Below are positions 1 through 11,700 of a stretch of DNA of 64,000 nucleotides, in pieces. The translations under genes and the position numbers were made by a program. The notes beneath the pieces are model-generated. The model ran no database searches. It saw nothing but the letters and a program-made list of their open reading frames with translations, and had not been told where the DNA came from. Positions within the stretch are counted from its first letter, which is position 1, and every line of letters starts with the position of its first letter. The stretch covers positions 4,669,498 through 4,733,497 of the forward strand of contig JAINUG010000052.1 of assembly GCA_029706075.1 (NCBI GenBank), read 5' to 3'. Source of the stretch: Aldrovandia affinis. Lineage: Eukaryota; Chordata; Actinopteri; Notacanthiformes; Halosauridae.

Positions 1-104
1 GCAGCCCCCTGGTGGCACTCCTAGCCAGAGCCAACTCTGGCGTAGCCGGGGAATAGAACCCGGCCAGCGTCGGACATTGAAACCACTAGACCACATGGGA
101 GGCC
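1..104 (-). mobile_element. tRNA-derived SINE (family B), head and start of body, cut by window edge
   Basis: Read on the minus strand it begins with the same head as the complete copy at 12341-12715: a CCTCCC start, a box A-like TGGTCTAGTGG and a diverged box B region GGTTCTATTCC, followed by the CCAGAG...GGCTCTGG stem and the CACCAGGGGGC body motif. The rest lies outside the window. Its 5' end abuts ATTAGGTACACC, an internal part of a Tc1 terminal inverted repeat, so the SINE inserted into that repeat. Confidence 0.8.
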
Positions 105-105
105 A

Positions 106-1232
106 TTAGGTACACCTTTCTAGTACTGGGTAGGACCCCCCTTTGGCCCCAGCCTGAATTCTTTGTGGCATGGATTCCACAAGGTGCTGGAAACATTCCT
201 CAGAGATTCTGGTCCATGTTGACATGACAGCATCACGCAGTTGCTGCAGATTTGTCGGCTTCACATTCATGTTGCGAATTTCCCATTCCACCACATCCCA
301 AAGGTTCTCTATTGGACTGAGATTTGGTGACTGTGGAGGCTTTGTGACATGGCACATTATCCTGCTGGAAGTAGCCATTAGAAGATGGGTAGACTGAGGC
401 CATAAAGGGATGCACATAGTCAGCAACAAGACGGTAGGCTGTGGCATTTAAATGATGCTCAATTGGTATTAAGGGGCCTAATGTGTGCCAGGAAAACATT
501 CCCCACACTATTACACCACCATCAGCCTAAACCGTTGACACAAGGCAGGATGGATGCATGGATTCATGTTGTTTACGCCAAATTCTGACCCTACTATCTG
601 CATTTCACTACAGAAATCGAGATTAGTCAGACCAGGCAAAGTTTTTACAATCTTCAACTGTCCAGTTTTGGTGAACCTGTGCCCACTGTAGCCTCACTTT
701 CCTGTTCTTAGCTGACAGGAGTGGAACCTGGTGTGGTCTTCTGCTGCTGTAGCCCATCCACTTCAAGGTTCGATGTGTAGTGCGTTCAGAGATGCTGTTC
801 TGCATACAACTGTTGTAAAGCGTGGTTATTTGAGTTACTGTCGCCTTCCTGTCAGCTTGAACCAGTCTGGCCATTCTCCTCTGAACTCTCTCGTTAACAG
901 AGGCATTTTCACCCACAGAACTGCCGCTCACTGGATGTTTTTCGCACCATTCTCTGTAAACTCTAGAGACTGTTGTGCGTGGAAATCCCATGAGATCGGC
1001 AGTTTCTGAGATACAACAACAATCTATATCTATACGCCATTTAGCAGACGCTTTTATCCAAAGCGACTTACAGTAGTGAATGCATACATTTTTCAGTATA
1101 TGTGGCCCCAGTGGGGATTGAACCCACAACCTAAGCATTGCCAACGCTGTGCTCTACCAACTGAGCCACAGAGAACCACAATCTGGCACCAACAATCATT
1201 CCACGGTCACTTAGACCACATTTCTTCCCCAT
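106..1232 (-). pseudogene. Tc1-like transposase pseudogene
   Basis: A DD34E transposase that would have cut and pasted the surrounding Tc1 element. The start codon is at 1232 (MGKK-like). A SINE splits the N-terminal helix-turn-helix region, whose remainder reads SETADLMGFPRTTVSRVYRE. The next reading block ends FAWSD then a stop, where the family has WSDE, so translation would stop beside the first catalytic Asp. The second Asp block (FQQDNVPCHKA) lies in a different frame. The Glu block (NLSPIENLWDVVE) is in a third block after a deletion of about a dozen codons. At least one stop, one frameshift, one deletion and one insertion make it non-functional. Confidence 0.88.
1026..1177 (-). mobile_element. 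tRNA-Ala-like SINE (family A) with L2-type 3' hairpin, 7-bp TSD
   Basis: On the minus strand the head starts GGTTCTCTGTGGCTCAGTTGG (box A), has an anticodon-loop-like TTGGCAA (GGC, Ala) and a box B GGTTCAATCCC. The 3' part contains CGCTTTGGATAAAAGCG, a 6-bp stem with a GGATA loop, then TCTGCTAAATG. That hairpin is the recognition element described for UnaL2-type LINEs. ACAATCT flanks both sides (1019-1025 and 1178-1184) as a target site duplication inside the Tc1 transposase. Confidence 0.88.
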
Positions 1233-1370
1233 TCAGATTTTTGGTCTGAACAACAACTGAACCTCTTGACCATGTCTGCATGCTTTGTGCATTACGTTGC
1301 TGCCACATGATTGGCTGATTAGGTAATTGCATTAATGAGCAGGTGCACCTAATAAAGTGGCCACTGAGTG

Positions 1371-1425
1371 TATATGTGTATATGTGAGTGGGTGTGTGTG
1401 TATGTGAGTGTGTGTATACACAGAG
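1371..1425. repeat. TG/TA-rich simple repeat
   Basis: Alternating TATGTG and GTGTGTGT tracts directly at the right end of the Tc1 element. This is purine-pyrimidine alternating DNA. Confidence 0.8.
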
Positions 1426-2296
1426 GAGATTGGCTCTGCTTCAGCGTGCAAGATAAAATAAAGGACACAGTTAAGTCCATGGTCATCGTTACCTCTTCTT
1501 GTCTCCCTAAGCAGACACTTCCCCACCCCCGTATCGGTAGACTCCACCCTCCCGGCCTCGTGCTCCATGTCGGCTCCTCCCACTGCCCACTCCAGACTGA
1601 CCGGAGTCCTGGCCCGCCGACCTTGTGGCACGAGAGAACTAAGAGTCTGAGTGGCGGCAAGATGGTCATAAAGCTCTCCACACACTGCAGGCAGGAACTT
1701 GGCCTACTTCTCTGCCTTTAATCTTATCCTCCTGTGGACATGCAGGGCACAGTTACAGTCTCCCACAATGCAAAGCTGTCTAACACGGGCGCTCGCCCCG
1801 GAGCAGCAGAAGAGCCTGTCAAAGCTCCTGCTTTCGGCCCCACACCCAGCATCCGTGTGTCGCCCGGCCCCTCCCCCGCGTCCACTAACTACATTGCAGA
1901 AACAACCTTAAAAATGAACTGGGAACTGAGATTTCCAAAACATAGTGAAATATATTTTTCATACTCCTTAGGGGTAAAACTTCACAACAAAACTACTAAT
2001 TTTACATAACTTACATGACAAATATACTGACAGGAATATTGAAGATCACTGAAATGCTATTTTATTGCTTTAAGTAGAACAATAATGCAAATTAATATTG
2101 TTATATGGAACGAAACACAAGAGACACAATGTCAGAGGATTTGAGTTTAGTTCAAAATTAACTATAAACCATGTGTTATTAAAATAATCCCGAAGCAAAT
2201 ATGTTCTTGTGTCAGGCAGCGCTTCGGCAAGAAAAAAACAAGTCAGGCAGCAAGTCAGGTCAAGTGCAATTAAAACACAAACATAGGAAATATGTG
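1426..2296. other. Unique stretch, no gene recognised
   Basis: About 1440-1890 is GC-rich with overlapping open frames on both strands that match nothing I know. About 1900-2296 is AT-rich. A short direct repeat GTCAGGCAGC occurs near 2210 and 2243. Presumed nbea intron 1. Confidence 0.5.
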
Positions 2297-2485
2297 GGGC
2301 CTCCGATAGTGTAGCGGTCTAACGCAACAGTATTGGCTGGTCCTTTACGAGTGTGAGCTGCCTATCACAGTTGTTTGAAACCCGACTGTACCAGGCCAGC
2401 CCTGGTGGGGAGCGGCATTTGGCTGTCCGCTCCAGGGGGGAAGGGTGAGCCGGCACGAATTCACTGGCAGCATATGCTCGAGTGG
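2297..2485 (+). mobile_element. tRNA-derived SINE (family B body, variant head), 3' truncated
   Basis: The head GGGCCTCCGATAGTGTAGCGG resembles box A, and TGTTTGAAACC near 2375 is box B-like. The body has the family signature GGGGAGCGGCATTTGGCTGT then CCGCTCCAGG. The tail motif AATTGGCTACCAAATTGGG is missing, so the copy is truncated. It faces a closely related copy at 2970-3312. Confidence 0.75.
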
Positions 2486-2969
2486 TTTGCGTCCATTTTT
2501 TATAGGGTAACACACAAACAAGTGCACATAAACGGATGCATTCCCAGCTACCTTTAGATTCTGTTATGGTACTGAGTTGAGAACGTTATTCACTGAAAAG
2601 CACAGCTTTGCTTGTTCGGAAGTTTAAAATGATGCGTTTTAATAAAACACCTACCGTTGTTATAGCTGCTCATTTGTCTTTAAAATCAACACTCATTTAA
2701 ATGTATTAATGTAACCGTTTTTTGTTCAGGGTGTGCACGGTAGCCTACCCTTACTGTCCTAGTTTTAATCGCTCTAGTTAATGCTCGACAAGCGATGACC
2801 AGTCACCGTCCTCGTGGAAGAGCAGGGTAAATAATGGCGGTAGCTCATCCACTACTTAAATGCATACATATTTTTAAAAATTATAACTTCATAATTATAG
2901 CGACATAATGAAATATCTGGGTCTAAATGACTAGATTCTTACGGAATAAGGGATTGTGGGACTCTCTAG
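2486..2969. other. AT-rich spacer between facing SINEs
   Basis: No open frame or repeat recognised. It would form the loop if the two flanking SINE copies paired. Confidence 0.5.
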
Positions 2970-3312
2970 TTTTTTTTGTTTCCAATTTGGTTGCCAATTA
3001 TACCCTCTACCTATTTCAATTCACCTTCCCCCATGAGTGTGCCGCCCGTTCTAAGGTTCGAGCCAATTTCCTCCAAGACGGAACCTAAACACCTACTCTT
3101 TTTACAGGGACGCCCTTCCGTTCCTCAACAAACTCATGCCAGCTCACTCTCCCCCCTCCCTCTGGGGCAGACAGTCAAATGCCGCCCCCGATTGGGGCCA
3201 CAGCTGGTCTGGTAGAGACAGGTTTCGAACCGCGTCCGTGATAGGCAGCTCGCTCTCCTACCGGACCAGCCAAAGTAAGGGTGCGTTAGACCGCTACGCT
3301 ATCTGCCAGCCC
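2970..3312 (-). mobile_element. tRNA-derived SINE (family B body, variant head), near full length
   Basis: Minus-strand reading: the head GGGCTGGCAGATAGCGTAGC carries the same AGCGGTCTAACGC box A region as the 2297 copy, box B is GGTTCGAAACC, the body is GGGGGCGGCATTTGACTGTC, and the tail is GGTATAATTGGCAACCAAAT followed by A-rich sequence (poly-T on plus at 2970-2977). GACTCTCTAG (2960-2969) and GACTTTCTGG (3314-3323) may be a diverged target duplication (8 of 10 match). Confidence 0.85.
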
Positions 3313-3323
3313 TGACTTTCTGG

Positions 3324-4140
3324 TGGAACGTTTCTGTCAATGAAGACAGATGGGGCTGACCCGAGGACTATACTGCAACAGACAGAGGGGCTTCACACGC
3401 GAAAACACCGTCAAATGGCAACCTCACAAAGTTGCCAGTCGTGCACAATCTAATTAGCAGGGTGCCCGTACATTTGCGACGTTCATCTACTTCATTAGTA
3501 CAATGGGCTCTTGGCGTCTCCGAGCTCCCGAGGTCTAGAAGGCGCGTTCCGGATCGCCGCGCGAGGCCGCTTCACGTTATTTCTATTACAATTATTTCTA
3601 TCAAACAGAGAATTGCATTAAATCGGCGCTCCCCTATGGATGTGCTGTGTGGCCACTTGTGATTTATGTAAAGGGAGAAAGCAGGTACTCGCTGCAGCCA
3701 AGACGCATGTTCTGAATACCAAAACGCACCAGTTCTGCACAGGGACAAAAAACATATTCTAAATGGAAAAAAGGGTTATTTTTGCCACTTCTTCTACCCC
3801 AGGCAACGAATTCGCGTCCAGAAATATTTTTTAAAAGGCTCAATTTCATAAACGGTAGATGGCACACGCATACCTCTTGTGCAAAAGGCATCGATTTTTG
3901 GAATACGTGGTCAGAAATCTGGCGGTGTTGAAATGTTGCAAAAGTCACATTTTTAACAGTGAAGATTAAAACCACTGTGAGGTTTTCACACGAGGTGAGA
4001 TGACATTTGTTGCCCCGGAGTTCCAGAGGCCCTAGAGGCCCCGAAGGCTTGGTAGCTCTTCAGAAAGGAGGCAGCTCTGCCCCCATAAGCCGGAGCAAGC
4101 CCCACGCTACGCTCTACAGACCTGCAGCACTCAGGGTTTA
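3324..4140. other. Unique stretch, no gene recognised
   Basis: Mixed composition. A 103-codon open frame on the minus strand (3664-3975) has no recognisable domain and is probably chance. Confidence 0.45.
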
Positions 4141-4600
<460 letters not shown>

Positions 4601-4704
4601 CACTCTGTAAGGTCACTCTCCCACCCTTACAGATTTCAGCTATATGAGACTGCATACTAACAACCACAAGGCCTTTCTTGGGCACAAATTACATTTAGAA
4701 ATCG

Positions 4705-4751
4705 ACACGTACTCATTCCACTCATTTGCATTGGGTGGAATGAGTACGTGT
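4705..4751. repeat. 19-bp hairpin with POU octamer in the loop
   Basis: The left arm 4705-4723 and right arm 4733-4751 are reverse complements with a single G:T pair. The 9-nt loop reads ATTTGCATT, containing the octamer ATTTGCAT (reverse complement of ATGCAAAT). The palindrome is visible directly; function is unknown. Confidence 0.85.
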
Positions 4752-4959
4752 TGTATGCTGTAAATCCATCCTTTAAAGTAACAGAGGCACAATATAGGAC
4801 ACATTTGGACTACAGAACGCTGGTAAACAGGTTAAGAAAAGAATGAGGGGGAAACGTGGTGCCATTACCCGAAGAACAGAAGGGACCAATCTGGGCTGTC
4901 AAAAGGCAACCGGCTCGGCTTGTTAAACAAAACTCAGACAAGGCTACAGGCCTCAAACA

Positions 4960-5110
4960 AAGAACAAAGAACAAAGAAGAAAGAAAGAAAGAAAGAAGGA
5001 AAGAAGGAAAGAAAACTAAAAGAAGCCCGCCATCCATTTTTTTAAATACAAGTGGTTTTATTATTTTCTCTTTTTTTGTCTTAAAAAAAGAGAGAGAGAG
5101 AGAAACTGCA
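4960..5110. repeat. A/G-rich simple repeats
   Basis: AAAGAACAAAGAA units, then (GAAA)n/(GGAAA)n at 4978-5013, a T/A-rich piece, and (GA) at 5090-5103. Low complexity. Confidence 0.85.
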
Positions 5111-7029
5111 GAGGACAACAGTGCAGCCTACACGTGCCCAGACACGGTCTGCTCTGTCAGAGAGGCTGGTGTTCAGCACCACAGACAGCTCCGCTACCCC
5201 CGCACTGTGCAGCCCAGCCTCCACGTCAGAGCAGCAGCCCACAGAAAACACGTTTCAATTCACCTCCCGCTCGACAAACGTCCGAAAGAGAGCAACCAGC
5301 CTGGAACATTTGGGACTTTCAGCAGGGAATTTAGCCTTTCTGCACCCCTCCCCCCAGACACCCCTCTGTAATAACTTCCAGTGTAGAAAATCTCACGTTT
5401 AGTCTATACGAACGCCTCTCTTTCGTAGTAAATGATTTCGTAGCACGGCGCAGAGATGATACACTTCCCTCGTATTAAATATTTACGTTCGTTTAATATT
5501 GCATGGAGCCAAGCTGCGGTATTGACTAGCTGCAAACAATAAAACGCACACGATGCAAAGCTCCTTCCTTGAAATCCAATCTGGAACATTAAAAGTCCGT
5601 GACTGCAATCACTTTTCATAAAATATTGCACGTGGACAGGCAGCCAGCTACAGTAGCAACAGGTGAACGGATTATCAGGTTGGCTTGTAAAGATTTCACC
5701 ACATTTAGCAGCATTTTAATGTTAATAATTTAACTTGCTCTTTACGACAGGGTAGTCAAATTAGAAAAACTGTAGCTGTGTTTTAAATGATGGAATGTTT
5801 GAATATTGTTTCTTAATGAGATGAGGATGAATGACTAGTTGGCATTGTGACAGGAACCATTTTTTGAGCAGGAATGAATCTGCTTCAGAGCCTAAAACAA
5901 AGAGACGGGCTAATGCTTGTCTTTATGGTACAGTCCCTACTTTGTGTGTCCTTCATCCTCCATGGTTGCCAGCTGTTTGGTTTTGTGCGTTTCATAAAAA
6001 TGTTTAATTTCATGACTACAATTGTTCACTAATGCATCCTAACCTTTGCCTAGCTGGTCCTACGTGGCAAAAACGACACCAGTGGAAAAAAAAACATCAA
6101 CCGGATTGAATCCCTGTTTACATTTATTATCATTCATAAACTAATTAAATCTGGCACTTATAGGACACATACCGTCTTCCCCGCCAAAGACAGCAACTGC
6201 AGTGTTAGATCACTGCATTGCGTGCATATCAATAAGAACTGTAGCTACCACCGCTCGAGCTTCAACATAACCACGTTAAAAAAACGTACCGTGACAATGT
6301 GCGCGAAGGTACATGAAGGTGCATGTCTTTGTGCTTGTTTTGTTTAAAATCTAGCACTGCTTATAAAGCCGTAACTGGGATGACGGTTGTGACGTTCTGT
6401 ATCGCTCTCGAGGCACGCAGGTAAACGCCGCATGTAAACACGGCGCGCCACAGCAAAAGCAGTGAGCAGCGCTGTGATGTGCCATCACTAGGCAAACCAC
6501 CATCACAGGTGGGCAATTCTGGTCCAAACAAGACTACAACAACAACTTGAGGACGGTAGTGTTTTTTTCACGGGATGCGAGTTAAATAAATAAATAATTT
6601 AAAAGTTCAAATTGGCGCTATAATACAAGCAGCGCTGTGAAAGATTAAGACACATCTGGATCACCGCCCCCCATGTGCCAGTCATGTGGAATAGCCAGTG
6701 AACCTGAAAACTAGACCTTTATCTGCGACATGTCTCAAACTTTATAGCTTTTTGTCAGGAACAAAGATGCTCCGCTATCGGCAAACGGAGATCAAAGCCA
6801 CCCTGATGCTTCTCAGTGTTGGATTACAGCCCTACTGACTCCACTGATGGCTCGCAGTTCGCTTCTGTTCAGCTTGAGCATTTAATCACACATTAACCAG
6901 CCCTGTGACTGTCCACTTAAACTAAGTGAGGACTCTCTCTCAGCGGGAGAGACACGGAGGTGTTACTATGCATAAATAGCACTGCTTCCTGGGAACAGGC
7001 GCCACTTACACTGTAATATAGAGTCATAT
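5111..7029. other. Unique, AT-leaning stretch; no gene recognised
   Basis: No recognisable exon or repeat. GC rises after about 6360 (CGCCGCATGTAAACACGGCG near 6427). Confidence 0.5.
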
Positions 7030-7560
7030 GATTAAAAAAATCAATAAAAATGCAAACGCCGACACCGCCCAGCGGAGCCGTTTCCCTCCCGTCTCTCAGG
7101 CAAACCCTTCGCCCCCGACACCGGCGACTGTCACGCCGCCGCTCCGAAGGGAGGGAGAAAATTAAAAAGCAATCTCGTCGGGATAAATCTGGCGGAACCG
7201 GAGGGGAGCTTCGGAGCGAGAGGAATAACCGAGAGCGAGGGATGGAGCGGCGCTCCAGATCGGGGCCGACATCATCCTTGAGTTTGACAGACGAACCTCG
7301 CGCGCGCGCCCGGTAGCCGCGGCGACGCACGCCTCTTCCATCCGACGGAGAGGCCGGTCGCTGCAGACTGCCACGCCTTGCGATTACCCCGCTCAGGCGA
7401 TTTACGGTTGACAGAAATCATCCACGGAACATATTCGGAGATGACAGGGACATGGCGCGCGGTGGCGAGTTAAATCCCCCCAGCACTGTCCTTGCCGCTA
7501 ACCGAGCTCAGGCAAAGAGACGCTCCGCAATCAAACAGGCCCTGAACATCTGCAAATAAG
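7030..7560. other. CpG-rich block 1 (possible intronic promoter)
   Basis: Dense CpG with motifs such as CGCGCGCGCCCGGTAGCCGC (near 7299) and CACGCCGCCGCTCCGAAGGG, very unlike the AT-rich DNA around it. Retained CpG in a vertebrate genome suggests an unmethylated promoter or enhancer. No known gene start was recognised on either strand. Confidence 0.45.
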
Positions 7561-7619
7561 AGCCAGAGGCAGAATGAAACAGGGGGGGGAAGATTTACAT
7601 AAATTTGTCATTATGTAAC

Positions 7620-8201
7620 TTATCTCATTTCGTTAAGTGCCATAGTAGGAGCAATTGAAGTTTGAGGGAATGTTCGAGGGTGTTCCGTCGCCTTCAGTTC
7701 AGAATTGAGGGAACGGCTACTTTGAAGAGGTGGGTTTTTAGTATGCGGTGGAATATGGACAGCATTGTTGATTGCAGAGACTGCCCGTGATTGCCGTCCT
7801 GTAGATGCACACTGTATGTTATTGTTCCTGGTCGCTGCCATTTTAATCCAGCCACCGCAGAAGAGCCAGCAACCGCAATCCGTCTTCATTACCCGAGACC
7901 AACGGACACGCCGAGCTGACGCGGCGCGCTCGATATCCCACAACCTCACGCGCTTGTGCAAACGCAAAAGAGAGGGACACAGAAATAGAGAATAGACAAT
8001 CTCTGGAATTCGGCGGTCTGCCGGTTTTAGGAAGAACAGCGTTTCAATATTCGTGCACCCTCTCCCCATCAGTTCATCAGAACCGATATGAACAGGATCT
8101 GATTCCTTGCCAACAACAAATGCGGGAATCAGAAGTCCTGAAGTCAACTTCTGCCATTTCAGTGGGAAAAAGCCGCAGTGCCTTGTTATAAAGAAACGCA
8201 T
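7620..8201 (-). other. 193-codon open frame across a CpG-rich block, unrecognised
   Basis: The longest non-repeat open frame in the window. It lacks any domain I know, any signal peptide and any repeat. It overlaps CpG-rich DNA at about 7780-7970 and a YY1-like GCTGCCATTTTAA near 7835. Absence of stops may only reflect GC content. Protein coding is doubtful; a regulatory element or non-coding first exon is at least as likely. Confidence 0.2.
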
Positions 8202-8209
8202 CCATGCAG

Positions 8210-9175
8210 GTCGAGTGACTCGGCATTTACCGCCCTAAAGGCGTTACGGGATTACCGTTAACGTTGCTGTGGGAACAGACCAAACGCAGAGGGAAACCTA
8301 AACTGCTTGAACAGTTTACTGCTACAGATTTAAAGGTGTACAAGTCTTAGACGATAGTTTTTTTTAAACTGAAACTGCAGCAGGCAACGTTGACCTAATG
8401 ATTAGGAAAGGGAAAGCTTTATTTTAATACTCACAAGAAAGAGCTGCTCGATGCAATTAAGAGTAGTTTATTTGAGATGTTTCTATTTTTATTGGGAAGA
8501 AGCTTTGCCTTTCGGAATTGTGTTCTGTGCCACACCAACCAACTCTGATCATAACTGAGCTACAAACAGTCAGATACGGCCATCAGCGGCTAGACATCTT
8601 CGCCTTTCTCTTTTAATGTGATCATGTAGCCGAAGCAAAAATAGTGAGAAAATATTGGCCATGAAATTGTCCACGAGATTCTAACGGTGCAAAGTAACAC
8701 TGATTTGTTTTACCACAGCAGCACTACGAGTATGTACCGTGGCTATCGAAAGCAAGAGCATCTTCAGACGGAATTAAACTTCATATGCAGTTGTACACAT
8801 TGATTTAATTAAGGAAAAACAAGACAAGACTATTTACTTCAAGTGAGAATTTACGGGTTCATTACTTAATTTCTGGTATGTCCTCATTACCATCACTCTG
8901 TAAATGCCAAATTCAAAACATGACAGTGAAAATGAGAATCCAGTGGTTATTCATTTAAACAATAGAATATCATCCCTAATTACAATCCGTCTGTAAAAGT
9001 TAACCCTTGCGTCACCTGATTCGCTTGATGAGCTGGACGCCCAGCGCAAAGTAAACAGCCTGGCTACACCGAGGAAGACGCAAAAACGAGTTTGAACAAA
9101 CAAATGGCTGTTATTCTGTATGATTCATATGTAAAACTGATTGTTTCTGTTTAAAGTCAGCCAACGCAATAACGT
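8210..9175. other. Unique AT-rich stretch; nothing recognised
   Basis: No open frame of note and no repeat signature. It separates two CpG-rich blocks. Confidence 0.5.
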
Positions 9176-9179
9176 AAAT

Positions 9180-9890
9180 AACCTCCAGGGGCTTCGACGG
9201 ATCAAACCGCCGGGGCAAGATCGCGCCACCTTGCCCTGGCGCTCGATAACGTAACGACGCGGAAGATATTAAAGATGGATTTGAGCTCGCAAGCCCCTCA
9301 GTCCTTTCCCCTGAGTAAGTACAGCAGCCTGGTTGCTATGCCACAGGTCTCCCCCGGTTCTGTCCGCGGGGGAGAGAGGAGTGATCGTACAGACCCGGTT
9401 GCGGGCAATGCTGTTTACGCTCCTACAAGGAGAAGGGAGGCGGGCTCGTCTGTGAAACGAACCGTGTTTTGCTTCAGATGGATTCGTTACAAGCAGAAGC
9501 CCGTTGGTAATCTCAACCTTATCTCGACGTGCCAGGTTTGATTATGGAGAGAGGGGGAAAAGAGCTTTCTGATGAGTGTCCTTTCGCTCCCGGCGCCCGC
9601 CCTGTGATTGGCTCTATTGGCCACTGCATGGACGGAGGCGAAGAAGAGGCAGGCACTTCGAGGCGTCAGCGCAGCTCGAGAAGGAAGAGCTTTAGGCGGG
9701 ACGAAGCGACGGGGGTTGAGTGACGTTCGAATCCTTAACTGGGCAGGAGAGGAGCAGCGAGAGCGTGTGCAGATAGTGCACCGGCGCAGGCATTACGATG
9801 AGCTTCGAGCGGGACTGACAGCCTGTCGCTATCGTACTACAGATGAGAAGGGACAGGGAACGAGGGGAGCTCGTCAGTAACGATCACGTA
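9180..9890. other. CpG-rich block 2 with a possible antisense first exon
   Basis: CpG-dense segments at about 9185-9290, 9380-9450 and 9580-9740. On the plus strand an ATG in good context (AAAGATGG) at 9275 is followed 40 nt later by a consensus donor GTAAGT at 9315-9320. This could be a first exon running opposite to nbea, or chance. I do not recognise the encoded residues. Confidence 0.3.
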
Positions 9891-10119
9891 GCACCATGAT
9901 CCAAAAACAGAAACACTAGTTCTACAATGGCATTAACATTCCGACACGCACATTCGATTTGGCATTCATTTGTTGTTGTTGCTGCTGCTGACGAGGTAAT
10001 TTACTTACTGTGTACCATATATTAAGTTATATTATTTATATATGCATTGGTAGAATATATTGATAGGATTGCTACATAGGCGGCCCTGTTACGATGTCTC
10101 TATTTCGTGTAATTCCTTC

Positions 10120-10242
10120 CCGTATTTATTGATCTATGTTTTTATACCATTTGTTTTACTGTGTGTTGTGTTTTTTTTTTTTACTTTGCTGCAAACAAAT
10201 TGCCCCTAGGGGACAATAAAGAGTTATTGAATTGAATTGAAT
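10120..10242 (+). mobile_element. Non-LTR retrotransposon 3' end
   Basis: A T-rich stretch precedes a short 3' UTR-like sequence with CCCCTAGGGGACAATAAAGA (polyadenylation-like ATAAAG) and ends in three copies of a TTGAA/ATTGA unit. Short tandem 3' units are usual for LINE tails. No coding part remains. The clade is not certain. Confidence 0.55.
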
Positions 10243-10245
10243 ACC

Positions 10246-10321
10246 GCACAAATAAATAAAATTATAAATTTATTTATTTATTATTATTATTATTATATAT
10301 AATATATATTATTATTATATA
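10246..10321. repeat. AT-rich simple repeats
   Basis: AAATAAATAAA, TTTATTTATTTA, (TTA)n and TATA tracts directly before a Tc1 insertion. Confidence 0.9.
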
Positions 10322-10323
10322 TA

Positions 10324-10863
10324 CAGTACTGTGCAAAAGTCTTAGGCCATTTATCTGAGCAGTGGAAGTGTTTATTTGGTCAACACAATATAACATTGAT
10401 GAAAAGTAACAAAAACGAATTGTGTTTTTAAAACAAGGCCTCCCTTAGAATGCATAACTGAAGCAATTTGCTTTGGTAGACTGGTGTGTAATTTTTGTTA
10501 AATAGTCCTGTGGTAAATTCTTCCAAGCTTCTTACAGGATTGGCCATAACTCTTCTTTTGACTTTTGGCTGCTTTTTGTTCTTTTCCCTGTCCAAGTAAT
10601 CCCATACAGCTTCAATTATGTTGAGGTCGGGGCTCTGAGGTGGCCAATTTAATACTGTGTGTTCCTCAAGGAGGATATCACAAGATCTCAATAACTTTTG
10701 GGAAAATGCAATAAAATCATATTTTTCATTGTATTAAATGTTTATTTGTATTTATTCTAATGTTACATAGTGTTTTCCAAGCATATAAACACTGCCCAGA
10801 TAAATATCTTTAAACATAGCTTCAAACATTTTCTTGGGTGCCTAAGACTTTTGCACAGTACTG
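10324..10863 (-). mobile_element. Internally deleted Tc1/mariner element with intact TIRs and TA duplication
   Basis: Both ends match as inverted repeats: CAGTACTGTGCAAAAGTCTT starts it and its reverse complement ends it, flanked by TA at 10322-10323 and 10864-10865. It is 540 bp, about a third of an autonomous Tc1, so it could move only with transposase supplied in trans. Confidence 0.95.
10428..10691 (-). pseudogene. Tc1 transposase C-terminal remnant
   Basis: The open frame contains VLNWPPQSPDLNIIEAVWDY, the block around the third catalytic residue (Glu present) of DD34E transposases. The DNA-binding domain and the two catalytic Asp regions are deleted. It has no function by itself. Confidence 0.88.
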
Positions 10864-10865
10864 TA

Positions 10866-11240
10866 TATAATTATAATTATAATAATCTGACTGAATCCCT
10901 TGTTCTGTGTTAGAGTAGAATTTCCGTGTTCACCATGAGGAACTGCGCTTGCTCAAATACTACTGTAAGAGTCAGGGCGGAACAGCATAGACCTGCACCC
11001 GCCACACTTACTTTAAGAGCTGCGGCTGCACCCCCTGATTAAGGTTATTTACTCCTTCGACATGGGTGCCATACCAAATGGAGAAACATTTGCGATGAGG
11101 CATTAACCCCATTAATCTTGAGCTACTGCGACTGCATGCTAACGCTAGCGGCGCTGGGGTTTACAGTGGAGAGGGCTCTGCCGGGCCGGGCCCCATCCTT
11201 ACTGTGCTGCCCCCTCCTCCCGCACTCACCCAGCTAAGCT
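10866..11240. other. Unique stretch before a GA tract; nothing recognised
   Basis: No gene or repeat recognised. GC rises toward 11200. Confidence 0.5.

Positions 11241-11700
<460 letters not shown>

Larger units (their letters stand above)
105..1370 (-). mobile_element. Tc1/mariner element (TIR CACTCAGTGGCCACTTTATT type), decayed, with SINE insertions
   Basis: The right end reads GGTGCACCTAATAAAGTGGC then CACTGAGTG followed by TA, the end of a well-known fish Tc1 family. The left end carries the matching ATTAGGTACACC, with the outer TIR displaced past the window edge by the SINE at 1-104. Transposase runs on the minus strand. A second SINE sits at 1026-1177. Length without that SINE is about 1.1 kb, so it is nearly full length but has internal deletions. 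The family is recognised from sequence memory, not from a search. Confidence 0.9.

Noticed and set aside
1332..1721. Overlapping 110-117 codon frames on both strands
   Set aside because: Open in both directions, partly over a TG repeat, with no recognised domain.
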